From assembly GCA_905221605.1 (NCBI GenBank), contig CAJNDS010002103.1:457306-521305 (forward strand): a stretch of DNA of 64,000 bases, given 5' to 3'. The DNA comes from Symbiodinium natans (taxonomy: Eukaryota > Sar > Dinophyceae > Suessiales > Symbiodiniaceae). Within the stretch, counting starts at the first letter, position 1; each line of letters begins with the position of its first letter. Positions 41,496 to 53,800 of the stretch are shown here, one piece after another. A program made the position numbers and the translations under genes. The notes under the pieces are model-generated. The model ran no database searches. It saw only the letters and a list, made by a program, of their open reading frames with translations, and was not told where the DNA came from.

Positions 41496-43814
41496 GTCTG
41501 CGCCGTTCCTCTGTAAAAGTAATCTTGGAGTGCTCTTAGAGTGGTTTTGGGATGCTTTTGGATTATTCCTGGAATTCTCTTATACGCTTGTGTTGCTCTT
41601 GGAGTAGTCTTACACTGGGATCTGCGCCGGCATATAACTGCTAAAACTAAAAATTGGTCTTGGACGGTCTCGGAGTTCAGCCCTGGGCTACCCGACCCTC
41701 TTCGCAGTGCTCGGAATGCTCCGCAATGTCATGGGAGGGAGTGTGCGCTCCATCAAGGAAGCGCTCACCCTAAACCCTAAACCCTAAACCCTAAACCCTA
41801 AACCCTAAACCCTAAACTCTCACGAGAATACACGACCATGCTGCTTCCAAGATGAACCCAATTCTTCCAAGGGCCTAGCAGATGTGCTACTAGAACCCTT
41901 GAGGTTGCAACAAAGCTCCCTGGAACCTGGAAGGATTACAAGGGGTAATGCTGCAAAGAGATCTGTGAGGAACCGACTTCGTATACCCCTAGACTCGGAA
42001 TCACGCGCCGAGTGTGCATGAGGTGAAATCCATAAGCCCCTCCTACGAACAAGATGTTTAAGGTTTAGGGTTTAGGGTTTAGGGTTGAGGGTTGGGGGGT
42101 TTAGGGGGCAGTGTAAGTTTTCAGCAAGGACTCCTATAGCCTTGTGGCTGACTAGGACCTGGAGCCAAACAAAAAAGGACGAGCCGGCAGAAGTGCGGCT
42201 CAACTTCTCCACTCCTGCAACCCTAAACGCCTAAAAACCGATCTCTGCAGGAGACAGAAGCATGCTGACGTCACTGAGGCGCATCTTTCTTGACATCTCC
42301 CAGCATCGGACACCCAGTGCGCAGATGGCTCTTGGTCTTTAAGACCATGATGCCGCCTCCGACTCTCGCCAAGCTAAGCTTTGTAGCAACCTGGTACATA
42401 TGGGATTAGGGGTACCTTCGTGGGCCCTTATTGTGAGGGAATTTTGTATTGCTGGGTGTGCCAAGCTACCCAACGAGGACAGTCGGCCAACGCTACGCAG
42501 CAATTGTGTGCACAAAACCCGAACCCTGAAACCTACACCCACAAGCCCTAAGCCCTGCCGACACACACCTACTGCTTTTTGGCAGGAAGACCCCCCAAAA
42601 AAGGGGCCTTCTGTGTTTGGATAGCTCCGAGGGGCTCAAAGAGTGCAGCCGGGGTGGAAAAGGCTGCCATGCTTGTGCGTTCGTGGGTACCGTAAGACCC
42701 TAAACCCTAAGCCCTAAACCCTAAACCCTAAACTCTATAGCCACCCCTGATACAGTCGCTTCCATGGTCACCCTACTTAGCACCCCAGGCAACAACTACC
42801 CACGAACCTCCAAGTGCGCCTAAGAATGGACCCCATGGGCGCAGACACCGACCAAAAGGATGCAGGGAGGGCCTGTGAACCTTGCGAAGGGGAACATGGC
42901 CTAGACATTAAACTTGGGATGTTACCCCCCTATACCAACAGTCCTTAATAGGGATGATGGTACCCCTAGTATAATCCCTAGTAAGGACTGTCAGTATAAT
43001 GACTCTTAGTATAAGGGGGAACATCCCAACATTAATCCCAATACTATAAGCCCTGCTCTTTAAATAGGAGTTTACGAAAATCAGGGACCCCAAATATAGA
43101 CCTCCAAATAGTAGGGTTCCCTACCCCCATGAGGTACCCCTAGTTTCGGAAACCCCCAAATTGTCCCGCCAAACCCACTAGCACCTTGAAAGTCGCCAGC
43201 TCCTAAACTTGACTGACTGTTCTTTAGTCGGCCTTGGAAGGTTTATTGTTGTCGATGGTCTCTTGTAACCCATGTTTGCGACAACATGAACATCACGAAA
43301 CAAAAACAACACAGCAAAACCCGTGCGTACTGTAAGAAACTGATTTGCAGCGATTTGCTATACGACTTTTTTCACTGTACCCGAAGTAGGATTATAAACC
43401 CGCCCTTCAGGATGAATCTCCCTGAAGTTTCCCTAGGCATACCTACGTTGAAGAACTGTCTAGTTGAGCATACACCCAAGTCTTGCCCTGTAGGGTCCAG
43501 TGCAGCAATGCGCTGCACTGCGCATCTTTGCTGCAGACATCTCCATCCTAAGCTAACGCGCGCGGGGCATCCCTTGAGGAAGCCCCCGCGATCATGGTTC
43601 GAGCATCGGGTTCCTGGTTTAGGGTTTAGGTTTTAGGGTTCAGGGTTTAGGTCTTAGGGTTTAGGGTTTTGGGGTTTAGGGTTCAGGGTTTCGGGCTGCG
43701 GGTGTAAGAGCTTAAGGTTTTCGGAGAAGATGTTCCTGCTGCGGCCATTTAGCTTGGGTACTCTTTCCTAGGGTGGTTGCCCTTCAGACCTTGAAAAGAA
43801 GCAGGCGCTGCTGA
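41300..43814 (+). CDS. Plus-strand multi-exon gene of unknown function
   Basis: Exons at 41300-41495, 41708-41762, 41872-41980, 42251-42334, 42586-42691 and 43772-43814 have pyrimidine-rich acceptors (cttttctttgtgcag, ctgctttttggcag). The four from 41872 on join in phase, through APRGSKSAAGVEKAAMLVRS then WVP, to a short basic tail and TGA at 43812. The family is unknown. It is divergent from the phosphatase, so the roughly 0.9 kb between 40.4 and 41.3 kb may hold both promoters. Another open frame at 43772-43895 (DLEKKQALLKISSGSTCLL) and a good exon at 43973-44050 leave open that the gene continues. Confidence 0.55.
41708..41762 (+). CDS. Exon candidate of the plus-strand gene
   Basis: Acceptor accctcttcgcAG; reads LGMLRNVMGGSVRSIKE; possible GC donor at the edge of a CCCTAAA array. 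Confidence 0.45.
41872..41980 (+). CDS. Exon of the plus-strand gene
   Basis: Acceptor attcttccaAG|G; reads GLADVLLEPLRLQQSSLEPG then RITRGNAAKRSVRNRL; donor GTATAC. Its leftover base completes the next exon's first codon. Confidence 0.55.
42251..42334 (+). CDS. Exon of the plus-strand gene
   Basis: Acceptor gatctctgcAG|G; reads DRSMLTSLRRIFLDISQHRT then PSAQMAL; donor GTCTTT. Phase matches on both sides. Confidence 0.6.
42586..42691 (+). CDS. Exon of the plus-strand gene, strong borders
   Basis: Acceptor actgctttttggcAG|G and donor ACC|GTAAGA. In the phase set by the previous exon it reads PPKKGAFCVWIAPRGSKSAA then GVEKAAMLVRSWV. Confidence 0.65.
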
Positions 43815-43972
43815 AGATTAGTTCTGGCAGCACCTGTCTACTGGCGGAGGTGGTGTCTCCAGGCGACTCAGGCACAACGCGGATCCTCAGCAGAGGGTCT
43901 GCCCTACCTAAACCCGAAACCCTAATCCCTAAACCCTTAAACCCCAAACCCTAAACCCTACCCTGTGCTTGC

Positions 43973-44050
43973 AGCCTCAAGGATTTGAGGTTTCGGGTGT
44001 CATTCTTCCAAGGTCCACAGTGGCTTCGAGGTATTCCGGCGAAGATATCC
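43973..44050 (+). CDS. Plus-strand exon with good splice signals
   Basis: Acceptor cctgtgcttgcAG and donor CCC|GTAAGA enclose PQGFEVSGVILPRSTVASRY then SGEDILRP. It may be a further exon of the plus-strand gene or a separate one. Confidence 0.5.
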
Positions 44051-44766
44051 TAAGGCCCGTAAGAGCTCAGCTACCTGAAAATGTGCACCCTCAATGGTTG
44101 AAATATCCCTCCCCGCCGACCCCCACCCCCGCCCCCGCCCGGGAAATGGCAACTGTTCCGAAACGTCGTTCGCCAGACTCCCAGATGCCTCGATAAGCAG
44201 GCAAGCCTGTCTTCACACTGAACAGCGACATAAATGGATGGCCCCCTATGTGCACATCAAGATGGAATATCCCGAAGTCGCACACTTACCCTCGGAGGGA
44301 TCCTAAATTACGGGGTTCTTAACAGAGGGTGTTCCAGGGGGGTATGTAATTCAAGGTCCCCGAAGACTCCCTACTACTCCCGAAGCTTCCCCCATGAACC
44401 TCCCTCCTTTAAGAACCCAATAACTAGACTCGACACCCGATACCCTAGACCAGGACCTAAACCACAAAGCGTGTGATTTAGGGAAATTTAGGGCTCTGGG
44501 TTTAGGGCTTGCGCCTGCTTTCATTTATGGGGACCTACGCAGGCTACATCCATGGTCTCCTTGTACTCAGTTTGTTTACCTGAAGACTAATGCAGTTCTT
44601 TCTTGGTTCCCGGTAGAGTTCTGTTAGTAGGACTGGTCGTGGTTTACCCAAAAGGGACTAAAGTAGAGTGATTTCGGGTTTCGGGATTAAGTTTAGGGTT
44701 TAGGTTCAAGGCTTAGGGTTTAGGGTGCAGGCCTCCCCCCCCCCCCCCCCCCCCCGCAGTGTCCTC

Positions 44767-44831
44767 CCCCAGGGCCCAGGCAACGCTCCAAGCCGGCGTC
44801 TCTCATCATCCTCACAGGGACTCTCTTCATC
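44767..44831 (-). CDS. Acidic helical exon
   Basis: After gttcAG|G reads ALDEESPCEDDERRRLGALP. A poly-C run lies about 15 b to the left of it on the + strand. Confidence 0.4.
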
Positions 44832-47800
44832 GAGGGCCTGAACCTTAATCATCTCCCCTAAACCACAAAATAAGAACCCTTAAACCCTGTAAAGCCCTCA
44901 GCCCTCAGCCCTAGCCCGAAGACCTCAACCCGAAGCCCTAACTGCAACATGTAAAGCCCTAAGCCCGCAGCCCTAAGCCCTAAGCCCTATAAGCCCTAAA
45001 CCCTCCCGGGGGGGGGGGGGGGGTAGAAGTTTGGGTGTCTGGTGTGCTTTGCTTTGTGAAGCGTTTTGAGATAAAGACTCAGGGTTCGGTTTAGGGTGTT
45101 CCTGTTTTCGGTTCCAGGGTTTTCTGGCGTTCAGGGTGCTTTTAGGATTTTGGGGTCTAGGAAATTCTCTGAACCCCTGCAAATTGCTTGGCGAGGATTA
45201 CGGATGTTCAGAGCATCGCGAGCTCAAAGTCTCTGAAAAAATCGGGCGGAGGGTTTCGCGGGTTGGGGTACAGGGCCAAACCCTAAACCCTACACCTGTA
45301 AACCTTATCCTGCAGTTTCGAAGTGGCCAGCGGTTCGGCCCTTGGTGCCTGGCCAGAGGACCAGCAACATGGCTGCAAGCACGAGAAACCCGGAACCCAG
45401 ACTCCCAAATCCTGAAACCCAAACCTATAAGACAACCCTTTAAACTCTAAACAACCCCAAACGCTCAACAAAAAGCCTCGAAACACAGCCTAAACCCTAA
45501 ACCCTAAACCCTAAACCCTAAACCCTAAACCCCAAACCCTAAACCCTGAAGTGACAGCACAGCATCGACAACACGGTGGCTGCACGTAGCATGAAGGCCT
45601 GCAAATGGGCGAGGAACGCTCGCAGCATGTGCATGGAATGAAGGGATACTCCTTGCGGCGCTGGGGTGCTGAGGAGTTGCCGGGGGAGGGGGGGGGGGGG
45701 GGGGGGGTGGGAGATTAACCCGCTTTACAACCAGAATCCCCGCTTTACAACCAGAATCCCCACTTTACAACCACAGGCACTGTTTCCGGTGTGAGAATCC
45801 CCACTTTACAACTGCCGATCCGGAGAACGCCCACTTTGCAACCCGTCTACCTATGATTAAGACCTATTGGGATTTCATGAGTTTTTACAACAAACCTACC
45901 TAGATTCCATATAGTCTGGTTCCTCGAGACTCCCTCAAGTGTCTAACTTATGGGGCCTTCACCCGACGCAGGTTGTCGTGGCTTGGTTTAGGTAGGTCTG
46001 TGTTTAAAAAGGAACACACCCCAATATGTTTATTGTTATCTTTGTGTCTCGTCTTTCCCCGAATGTTAAAAAGCGTTTCTTTTTCACAATTTTGTTTTTG
46101 GGGCTGATTTAGGAATTGGTTATGTTTTAATGCGCTTCGCACTCCTAGCCTTGCCTGTGGTGGGTTGGTGGGTTGGGGTTCTAAAAATCATTTTTCTGTA
46201 TGCTTTCCCCGATACAAACACACAACAACGGAAAGTCATTATTTGAAAGTACTTGTATGGCCCAAAACCATAAGTACAACATCAAATTAAAATGACTCAA
46301 ACAACGTCCACGCTGGTGAGAAAAAAAGCGTCCGTCCGCCAAGCGAGGTGCTGTGGAGTGCGAGGGTAGGAATTTGGTTGCATTTTAATGTGTTTTGCAC
46401 TCCCAGATTTGCCTGTGGTGGGTTGGTGGTTTGGGTTTCTAAAAAGCATTTTTTGTATACTTTCCCTAAAAACAAACACACAAGAACGGAAAGTCATTTT
46501 TTTGAAAGTACTTGTATGGCCTAAACCATAAATGCAACGTCAAATGTAATAAAATTTGAGGTTCATGTATTGGCTTTCATGTGTATATACACACACATAT
46601 CTGTCGTGGATTCGGGTTAAGAACGCCCACATTGCAACCGGCATCACTTTCCAACCTGCATGGCTGCCGTAAGGGATGATGCTGGAGATTCTAAGCGTTG
46701 ACGTTATCAATTAATTGGGTTGTTAAGAAGCTTTCGCAACCGGTTGCAAAGTAGGGATTCTGGAAAGGCTTCTGGGTTGTAAAGTAGGGATTCTGGTTGT
46801 AAAGTGGGGATTCTGGTTGTAAAGCGGGGTACACGCGGGGGGGTGGGGGGGTTGGGGGGCCCTGTAGTTTCCATTACTTTTTTTTACTCTACGGCAAACC
46901 AGCTTATGTTGGGACCATGGGATCGCTGTTCCGTAGCCCATCCGAATAATCAACCCCAGAGAAAGGGCCCTTTCTCAGGAATCATAGTGCATGAACAACC
47001 CCTCAACCCTCACCCCTCAAGCTTCAACCCTTACCCCTAAACCCTAAACCCTAAACCCGAAACCCTAAACCCTAAACCCTAAACCCTAACCCCTAAGCCC
47101 GAAAACCCTGCACCCATACAGGGGATAAAAAGCCGCCCATCCACACACAGGGGTCCCCTTCAGAGGACTCGAAGTCTTAGGGAACTTGAGGTACCGAAAA
47201 GACCATACTGTACCCAACACTTCAGAGGGAATTTGGGTCATACTTAGGGTTTAGGGTTTAGGGTTTAGGGTTTAGGGTTTAGGGCTAGAACCACCTATTT
47301 TTAGCCGATAAAGATGCACAGGGACATGTTCCCCAATTCTTGGATCCATTTCCTTTGTTGTCAGGGAAAATGAAGTTGCTCGGACTCTAAAACCCCTAAA
47401 CCCTAAACCCTGTACCCCTAAACCCTAAACCCTAAAACCGCTGGACTCCGAGGAGGCTATGAGGGCCTGGGCAGGTCCACGGCTCAGGGGTCTTGGTTGT
47501 TTTTGTCTGCTCTTTTGGGGCTGGGGCTTGCCCTAACGCGCCCAAGGAACCTTGAGACCTACCCAAAGGGAGCCTTTGTAGCACCTTTTTGGGGTAGTAT
47601 ACTAGAATCAGGCTCCTTTGTAGTACTTTTTTGGGGTAGTTTACTAGAATCAGGCTACTTTGTAGTACCTTTTTTGGGGGCAGTAATGCTAGAATCCCTC
47701 TACCTAACCCCAAAAGGAACTACATTGGAGCCTTTGGGTAAGCCCTAAACCCTCGCTGAGACCAGACGCAGTTCGCCTGGCCGATGTGGGCCAACTCAAC

Positions 47801-50800
47801 TAGTCTTTTTTGGCTGACCCTAAGGGTCCATGTACCTCATTATAGGGTTTAGGGTTTATAGGCTATAGGGTTTAGGGTTTAGGGTTTACCCTAAGGGTCC
47901 ATGTACCTCATTATTGTATACTTGGGCCCCAAATTCCTTGTATAGGAGGTAGTTTGAGGCCCAAGTATTCCCTATTTAGGTACATGGACCCTTGGGGGGA
48001 GTGGAACCCTTCGCACTTAATCCTAAGCGCCTTGTTGGTCTGTAGTAGTAGCGACAGAATAAGAGTAGCCAGGCTTCAGAATCGAGCGAAGGAGCAGCAA
48101 TGAAGGATGATACTGACAAGATGACATGATGACAGTTGTAGCGGAGTGGACGTCGAATTTGTGTCCTAGTGGTAGACAAGAACAGTCTTACACTGCATGA
48201 CGCTGCCTTGCAAGGCCAGGCAAAGATAGAGTGCAAGGATGGAGATATTTGCTTTGTATCCTTGCGGGCTCGAACTTCAACAGGACAACGCACAACTGCA
48301 CAGCAGCCTGCTTCCTCCAGCTGATTTCGGCGGGATCAAAATTGCCAAGCGCTCTGGGCTTTGACACAACATCTGGGTTTAGGGTTTAGGGTTTAGGGTT
48401 TAGGGTTTAGGGTATGGAAAAATGGCTCGTGTGGTCCGAGAGGATGCTGCCAATCATGATTGATCCCTTTTTTTGCACTCTATCTTTGCCTGGCCTTGCA
48501 AGGCAGCGCCATCCAAAGGGGTTTTGGAGTCTCTGGGTGTAAGACTGTTCGTGTCTACCACTAGGGAACAACTTCGACGAATCTACACCTCGTAGTATTT
48601 CTGTATTTCCCTACGACCATATCGAAAATATGCTGGTGTGATACTGTACACTGTGGCGCTGCGATATTTTGCAAAGCTTGGCTCAACCTTGACACTTTCC
48701 TCAAGTACTGAGAGGTGCGGTAAGCATCCCGGAAGAAACATGACACGGACCAAAAGCGGGCTGCCGAGGCTTGGGGTACCAGATGGTACCCACATGTGAG
48801 CCATAGTCGAAACTCGGAGTTTAGGGTTCAGGGGTTAGGGTTTAGGGTTTGGGGTTATACAGACCCCTACAGGCCCCTACACTTCAGGCCTGAACACTTC
48901 GAAGCTAAACTCTTTCTGCAACCCCGCGCCACAAGAACCGCTGTAACCCTAAACTCTAAACCCAACCCTCAGACCACGAAACCCCTAAAACGCCAACCCC
49001 CAAACCCTAAACCCTAAACCCTAAACCGAACACTAAACCGAGACCCTGAACCCTGAACCCTAAACCCTAAACCCCAAACCCTAAACCCCAAATGCCAAAC
49101 CCTAAATCCCAAACCCTAAACCCTAAACCCTACGCGGTCCTTGCCATCCGCCATGAGCTTGGGCCTCTGCGGGCCATCACGAAAGGCCGCGAAGGCCTTT
49201 TCAGAGCGGCCTCGCTGCTTGCAGAGTATCAAGGATCCCTTTTAGGGTTTAGGGTTTAGGACTTGTAGGGTTTAGGGGGATTATACACGGGTTCTTTGGG
49301 GCTTCTAGGGCTTCTAGGGATTAGAGAAGTGTAGGGTTCTATGCGCGCAGGGATCTTGAGGCCTTATAGGGTTTATAGATAGGGATTCCATGCATCTAGG
49401 GCTTCTTATTTGCGCATTCAGGGTTGATATATGGTTTCGCAGGGTTTGTTTGGAGGGCTTCCGAGGGTATTGCTATCAACAGTTGTGAGGCTTTTCAGGA
49501 CTGTAGAGGGCATCATGGGCCCCAGGATGGAGAGTCTTATCATGGGTTCCCCTGAGACCCTGAACCCGAAACCCTAAACCCTAAACCTACTACCCTGCGA
49601 GAATTGAGCCTAGTTAAGGTGATTCAAGGGGCCTACAGGGAGTATGCCGGGCTTTTACGGTCGCCAGCACTTGTTGGAAAGCAATGGTAAACCGAGAACA
49701 CGGGGCTCTTACAAGGCCGCAGGGACAAAACGATTCCCAACGTCACTCCCCACCCTCCTCCCCACCCCCTCCACCCTCCCATCAAAAAGAGGGATATTTG
49801 ATTTGGCCTTAGGGCTTAGGATGGTTTAGGAATTATTTCGAGGGCTGCTTTCTTTTGGGGGAGGTTGTTGCAGAGCTTCGGGGGGTAGGGAGCTCGAGTT
49901 GCGGTGGAGTCTGCTCCAAACATCCTATTAGGGTTTGGGGTTTAGGGTTTAGGGCGTAGGGTTTAGGGTACCCTACACCCGAAAATCCCTAAAGCACACA
50001 AATCTTGCAGAAACTGTAGCTTTACACTCACTGACCCTTGTGAGCCTGCAAGAAAGCCGAAATTTCAAACCCTAAGCCCTCCATCCCACCTCGCCTGCAG
50101 GATGGCAGCGCCTGACACATGATGAGTTGCTGATGTGTCGGTTCTGGAGGTTTAGTTGGGTTTGCGGGTTTTGGGGCTTTGGGGATTTAAGCACCCACAC
50201 CCTAAACCCTAAAACTTGGAGGGGTTTGGAGCTGCTTCGGGCAGAAATCCTCTCAGAGAGATGCAGGGCATGGGGCCCTTGGAAATTGAGTATCGGTCTT
50301 CTGGCCCCCTGCTTCTAAAACCCTAGGCCCTAAACCCCAAAGCCCAAACCCTAAACCCTAAACCCAAGGGCCTAGGTACTGTAAATCGATATACGCGTAG
50401 GCCCCGAAGTGGTTGTTAGGGTCTATAGGGTTGGGGTTTTGGATTTCGGACCCCCCTCAGGGTCTTGGGTCCTTGTGCGCACAGGTGAAGACCCCCTTAA
50501 CCTTTTGGGATGTCCACTAGAACCCCTACTAAGGACTGCTAGTATAAGGGGGAAGCTCCCAACCCCATAAACCCTAAACCCTAAACCCCTAAAGCTCAAG
50601 TAACCCTGAACACCTGTTCGATTCCTGACCACGAGAGATGCTCCGCCTGTAGTGGTCCAAGATACCCGAAAGGGGGGTTTAGGGTTTAGGGTTTGGGGTT
50701 TAGGGTTAGGGCTTAGGGTTTGGGGTTTGGGGTTTAGGGTTCGGGTTTAGGGTTTAGGGTTTCGGGTTTAGGGCTACAAGCAGCCCCCAACTACCCTTTG

Positions 50801-53800
50801 ACAAAGGGGCCTGTAAGGGTAGTGGGGGGAGGGTGCTGGTAGGGTTTCGCTTTGCTTCTTTTCTGTGTTTTTTTTGGGGTCTGCCATGATGCAACCTTCA
50901 TCATGATCCCCAGCACCGCAATCTTGAAAGGCTCCCGTTCAACCCTATAACCCTAAACCCTGAATCCTGAACCTGAAACCTAAGCACGGCTAAATCTGCC
51001 GCAAGATCCTCCGCCAACTCTTTTGTAGTAAGAACAACGACCTGGAGGTAGGTGGTGAGCAGCCACCATTCCCAGCGAGCTCCTGAAAGGGCTTCGGGTT
51101 TAGGGTTTAATTAGGGTTTTAAGGGTTTAGGGTTTAGGGTTACCTAAGTCACCTGATTGTCGGAGGAACTACACTAGCCAAAAACAACTGCACACCTTAT
51201 AGGCCGATGTATTGGGGAAGATCCATTCCGCCTGCATTGACACTTCACTTTCCTTTTCAGTTTTGTCAACCAAACCCTGAACCCGAAACTGGGTCGTACA
51301 AGAAGTCTGGGACCCTCCTACACTGACTCCCCCACAGGTCCTTCCATTTCGTGAGCTGGTCCGCCAATTCCCTGCCCACGAAAGAGAAAACAACAGATCC
51401 AAAGAACGACGAATTGGGAGGCTGTTGTGGGTGCAGGATGTTTAGGTGTTTAGGATTCTGATTCAGGCTTCACGAAGGCTTTGGAAGTTGAGTCTCTAGG
51501 AAAGGGGCTTTGGGAGCTCAACTTTCTAGTCGCCAAACTCGAAACCGTACTTGAACCCTGTCCACACATTAATGGACAATCGGACAGGTGGGGGCTGCAG
51601 CTTCTCAGGGCCTCGTTTTAGGTGGGCTATGCCCCATAACAACATACAACTGGGATGTGAATTTAAGGTCCCTAAACCCTTAGTCCTGAACCTTAAACGG
51701 CCCCAACACCTGAAGATTAGCGCTCTGAGCCCTTCATTGAAAGAGCATCTTCTGACATGTAGGAGAGGGGAGCCAAGGTGCCTTCAATGGAAACCCTTGC
51801 ACCCTCAAGCACGCCTGCAGCCCTGGAAGCCCCTGGAAATCATCACCTGTATGTTAACCTCTCCAAGTGGTCCTCTTTTGGATGCCTTTTTTTTTCAAAT
51901 TCGGGGCCGCAATTTAAGATACGAACCGTGTGCGATTCGCCTCAACAGCGGGAACTTCTGCAACCCAGCACGAAAGTTCCCCCTCTGCTTCTTGCTTCCG
52001 GTTCTGCCATAGTGCGGGATTCCAACTTCCAACAAGAGTCAGAGTCAATGCTGCACCTGGTGCCGCGCCCTCTTGCGGCACGACAGGCATACTGAGCAAA
52101 ACCAGCATACTCGCCGTGGCAAGGTTGGTAAGTATCGGACTCAATGCTTAAGCCGAACAGCGACATGCTGAGCCGAAACTAAGACGACGACCAGTGTCTG
52201 CTACATGTGTCAAAGCCGCCAATGGCAATTGCTGGTAGTCGCAGCTCATCTTCTGTAACGGCCTGATCTTTAATCCCTGTTCCCCTAGGAAGAAAAAGGA
52301 TCCTTTTTGTTCATATATACGAAAGCCCAGAACCCAAAAAGTAAAAAGGATCCCTAACACTGATCGAATGATCGCTGGGGCACAAAAGTTCTTGGAACAT
52401 CTAGCGGCCTTGTGAGTTCGTATTGCGAAGGTTGTGTAGACTTTGTCAACATGGGACCTCCTTTTGAAGCACTGCGGAACGCAGATTGCTGCGGTGCCCT
52501 GGCTGTGTGTCTGCGTTGTTGCGCACCGAGTGCATACTGCTGGTGAGATTTTCTGCTTGAACATGTTGCGCAGAGAGCGTCCCGGCGCAAAAGTTAGGAC
52601 ATGAGTTCCAGAATCTCACGCGTTGCTTGGTGTCTGTTGGTTACCTGGTTGGCAGGGCGAAAACGCTTCTGGCCCAAGCTGCCAGACTGCCGGTGTTAAG
52701 TCTCCCGAGTTCTTGCCACCGCCGATCAACTCAAATGGGTGCAACGCCCTGCGTCTCCGTGAGCCCCTTGCGCGCTAGCGAGAAGGAAACGGTTGAACTT
52801 AGAGAGCCTAAACCCTAAACCCTAAACCCTAAACCCTCAACCCTCAACCCTAAACCCTAAACCCTAAACCCTAAACCCTATACAGAGAGCTGATGGTCTG
52901 GGAGAAGCACAACATCCCAAATCTCCAGGCCTGTCCACGGGACGACTGGTGGACCTCATGACACGTGGAATCTGAACTGTACCGAGGGTTTAGGGTTTAG
53001 GGTTTAGGGTTTAGGGTTTAGGGTTTAGGGTTTAGGGTTTAGGGTTTAGGGACCGGGTTTGGAAACTGCGACTTGTTGGGGTGTGGGGTGTGGGGTTTGG
53101 GATTTTGGCTTTGAGACTGGGATTTCAGAATTTCGGGTCACTACTTTCAAAGCCCCATAAAAAGAAGAGGGAGATGCACCTTCAATATCGGGCATGTACC
53201 CTCGTTTTGGGATGCTTCGGTTGCTTAAACCCTAAACCCTAACCCTAAACCCTAAACCCTAAACCCTAAACCCTAAACCCTAAATCCTAAACCCTAAACC
53301 CTAAACCCTAAACCCGGTAGATGCTGCCAACCTCCCTGCTTCGGCGCTCTATGATTCATCCTGAATCGTAAGCCTTTCAAGCGAGGATCGCCCCATGAAC
53401 TGTATGCCAGAAATTCAGACCCCCCCACCCCCACCCACCTATATCCCCCCCCCATCCGCGAAGATCATGTAAAAACAGAAGGATTTGTTCCATGAACTGT
53501 ATGCCAGAAACTCAGACCCCCACCCCCCCCACCCACCTATATCCCCCCCCTATCCGCGAAAATGATGTAAAAAGAGAAGGGCCCATGACATGATTTTTGA
53601 ACAACTCAGATCAAACCACGTCCTACCAATAAAGGGAGACAAGCCCATGATTTTGAACATTTTGAAAAATACCCAGGCAAAAAACAGACCCTGGCATTGA
53701 ACGCAAGATTTTTTCTACACGAACTTAGAACCGTACTAAAAGTATTATGTTTTTGAATTTCCCTTGAACCTTTATAGAAACAAAAAACTAAAAATACGTC

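Noticed and set aside
51551-52590. Several overlapping open frames on both strands in an array-free stretch
   Set aside because: Plus strand has a GTAAGT donor near 52131 and minus strand has comparable frames; neither could be preferred, so no gene was called.
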